Shown: piece after piece, positions 5,618-5,692 of the stretch
How positions within the stretch are numbered: position 1 is the stretch's first letter
Layout: every line of letters starts with the position of its first letter
NCBI GenBank assembly: GCA_030607765.1
Contig: JAUWJJ010000087.1
Coordinates: forward strand, 1-5,692
Length of the DNA: 5,692 nt
Direction of reading: 5' to 3'
Source of the DNA: Candidatus Aerophobota bacterium
Lineage (GTDB): Bacteria > Aerophobota > Aerophobia > Aerophobales > B3-G15
Notes under the pieces: generated by a model
Databases searched by the model: none
Told to the model about the DNA's origin: nothing
Seen by the model: the letters and a program-made list of their open reading frames with translations, nothing else
Program-made: the position numbers and the translations under genes

Positions 5618-5671
5618 TGTAGTTGCCCAATTTATTGGGCGGTTTTAATGCGCCGATGAATCGGCAAGCTC
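5618..5671. repeat. Three-way-junction core repeat, divergent copy (subfamily B)
   Basis: TGTAGTT (5618-5624) leads into GCCCAAT-TT-ATTGGGC (5625-5640), the linker GGTTTTAATGC, and GCCGAT-GA-ATCGGC (5652-5665), then AAGCTC. Both hairpins are perfect. The outer stem is reduced to about four pairs because the 3' arm reads AGCTCAA instead of AGCTACA. The linker and second loop match the nested element at 5442-5510, not copy 1. Confidence 0.75.
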
Positions 5672-5692
5672 AAATGTAGTTCAGGTCTTTAG

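Noticed and set aside
5370..5692. CRISPR array
   Set aside because: Repeats are unequal in length, differ in sequence and fold, have irregular spacing, and one lies inside another. There are no uniform spacers.

Overview
The window looks like bacterial chromosome, moderately AT-rich, with AGA/AGG-heavy arginine codon use. A CX2CX2CX5C iron-sulfur flavoprotein suggests an anaerobe, and the many small structured repeats are of the kind seen in genomes of uncultured candidate phyla. The phylum cannot be fixed from this sequence alone.

Left part, plus strand (1-3735): a compact housekeeping operon. It holds the 3' end of gyrB, then complete gyrA after 11 nt, then fabD, whose ATG overlaps the gyrA stop in an ATGA. 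The two DNA gyrase subunits are thus co-transcribed with malonyl-CoA:ACP transacylase of fatty acid synthesis.

Middle and right, minus strand (5243 down to 3725): a second operon converges on the first, and its last gene overlaps the fabD end by 11 bp. In transcription order it has a promoter/operator candidate, a remnant of a SorC-type sugar-responsive regulator (first ~22 codons), rpiB (ribose-5-phosphate isomerase B) with two in-frame nonsense codons, a 43-codon single-TM small protein, and an iron-sulfur flavoprotein of the flavodoxin-like FMN reductase family. The flavoprotein frame is open over 197 codons except for one UGA at codon 100. I recall that position being Cys in close relatives (IDR-C-Q). 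A hairpin 17 nt after the UGA resembles a bacterial SECIS, so the gene is a selenoprotein candidate. The decay of the upstream genes keeps a plain nonsense mutation as a serious alternative.

Repeats: a 151-bp MITE-like element (4362-4512) with 23-bp imperfect terminal inverted repeats and a perfect 8-bp target duplication sits between the small-protein gene and the flavoprotein gene, and supplies the small protein's stop codon. A second copy (5370-5531) is interrupted by a 69-bp related element flanked by its own 8-bp duplication, and a third, divergent copy lies at 5618-5671. All share a core that can fold into a three-way junction. No gene was seen in 5182-5692 beyond the regulatory sites and repeats listed.
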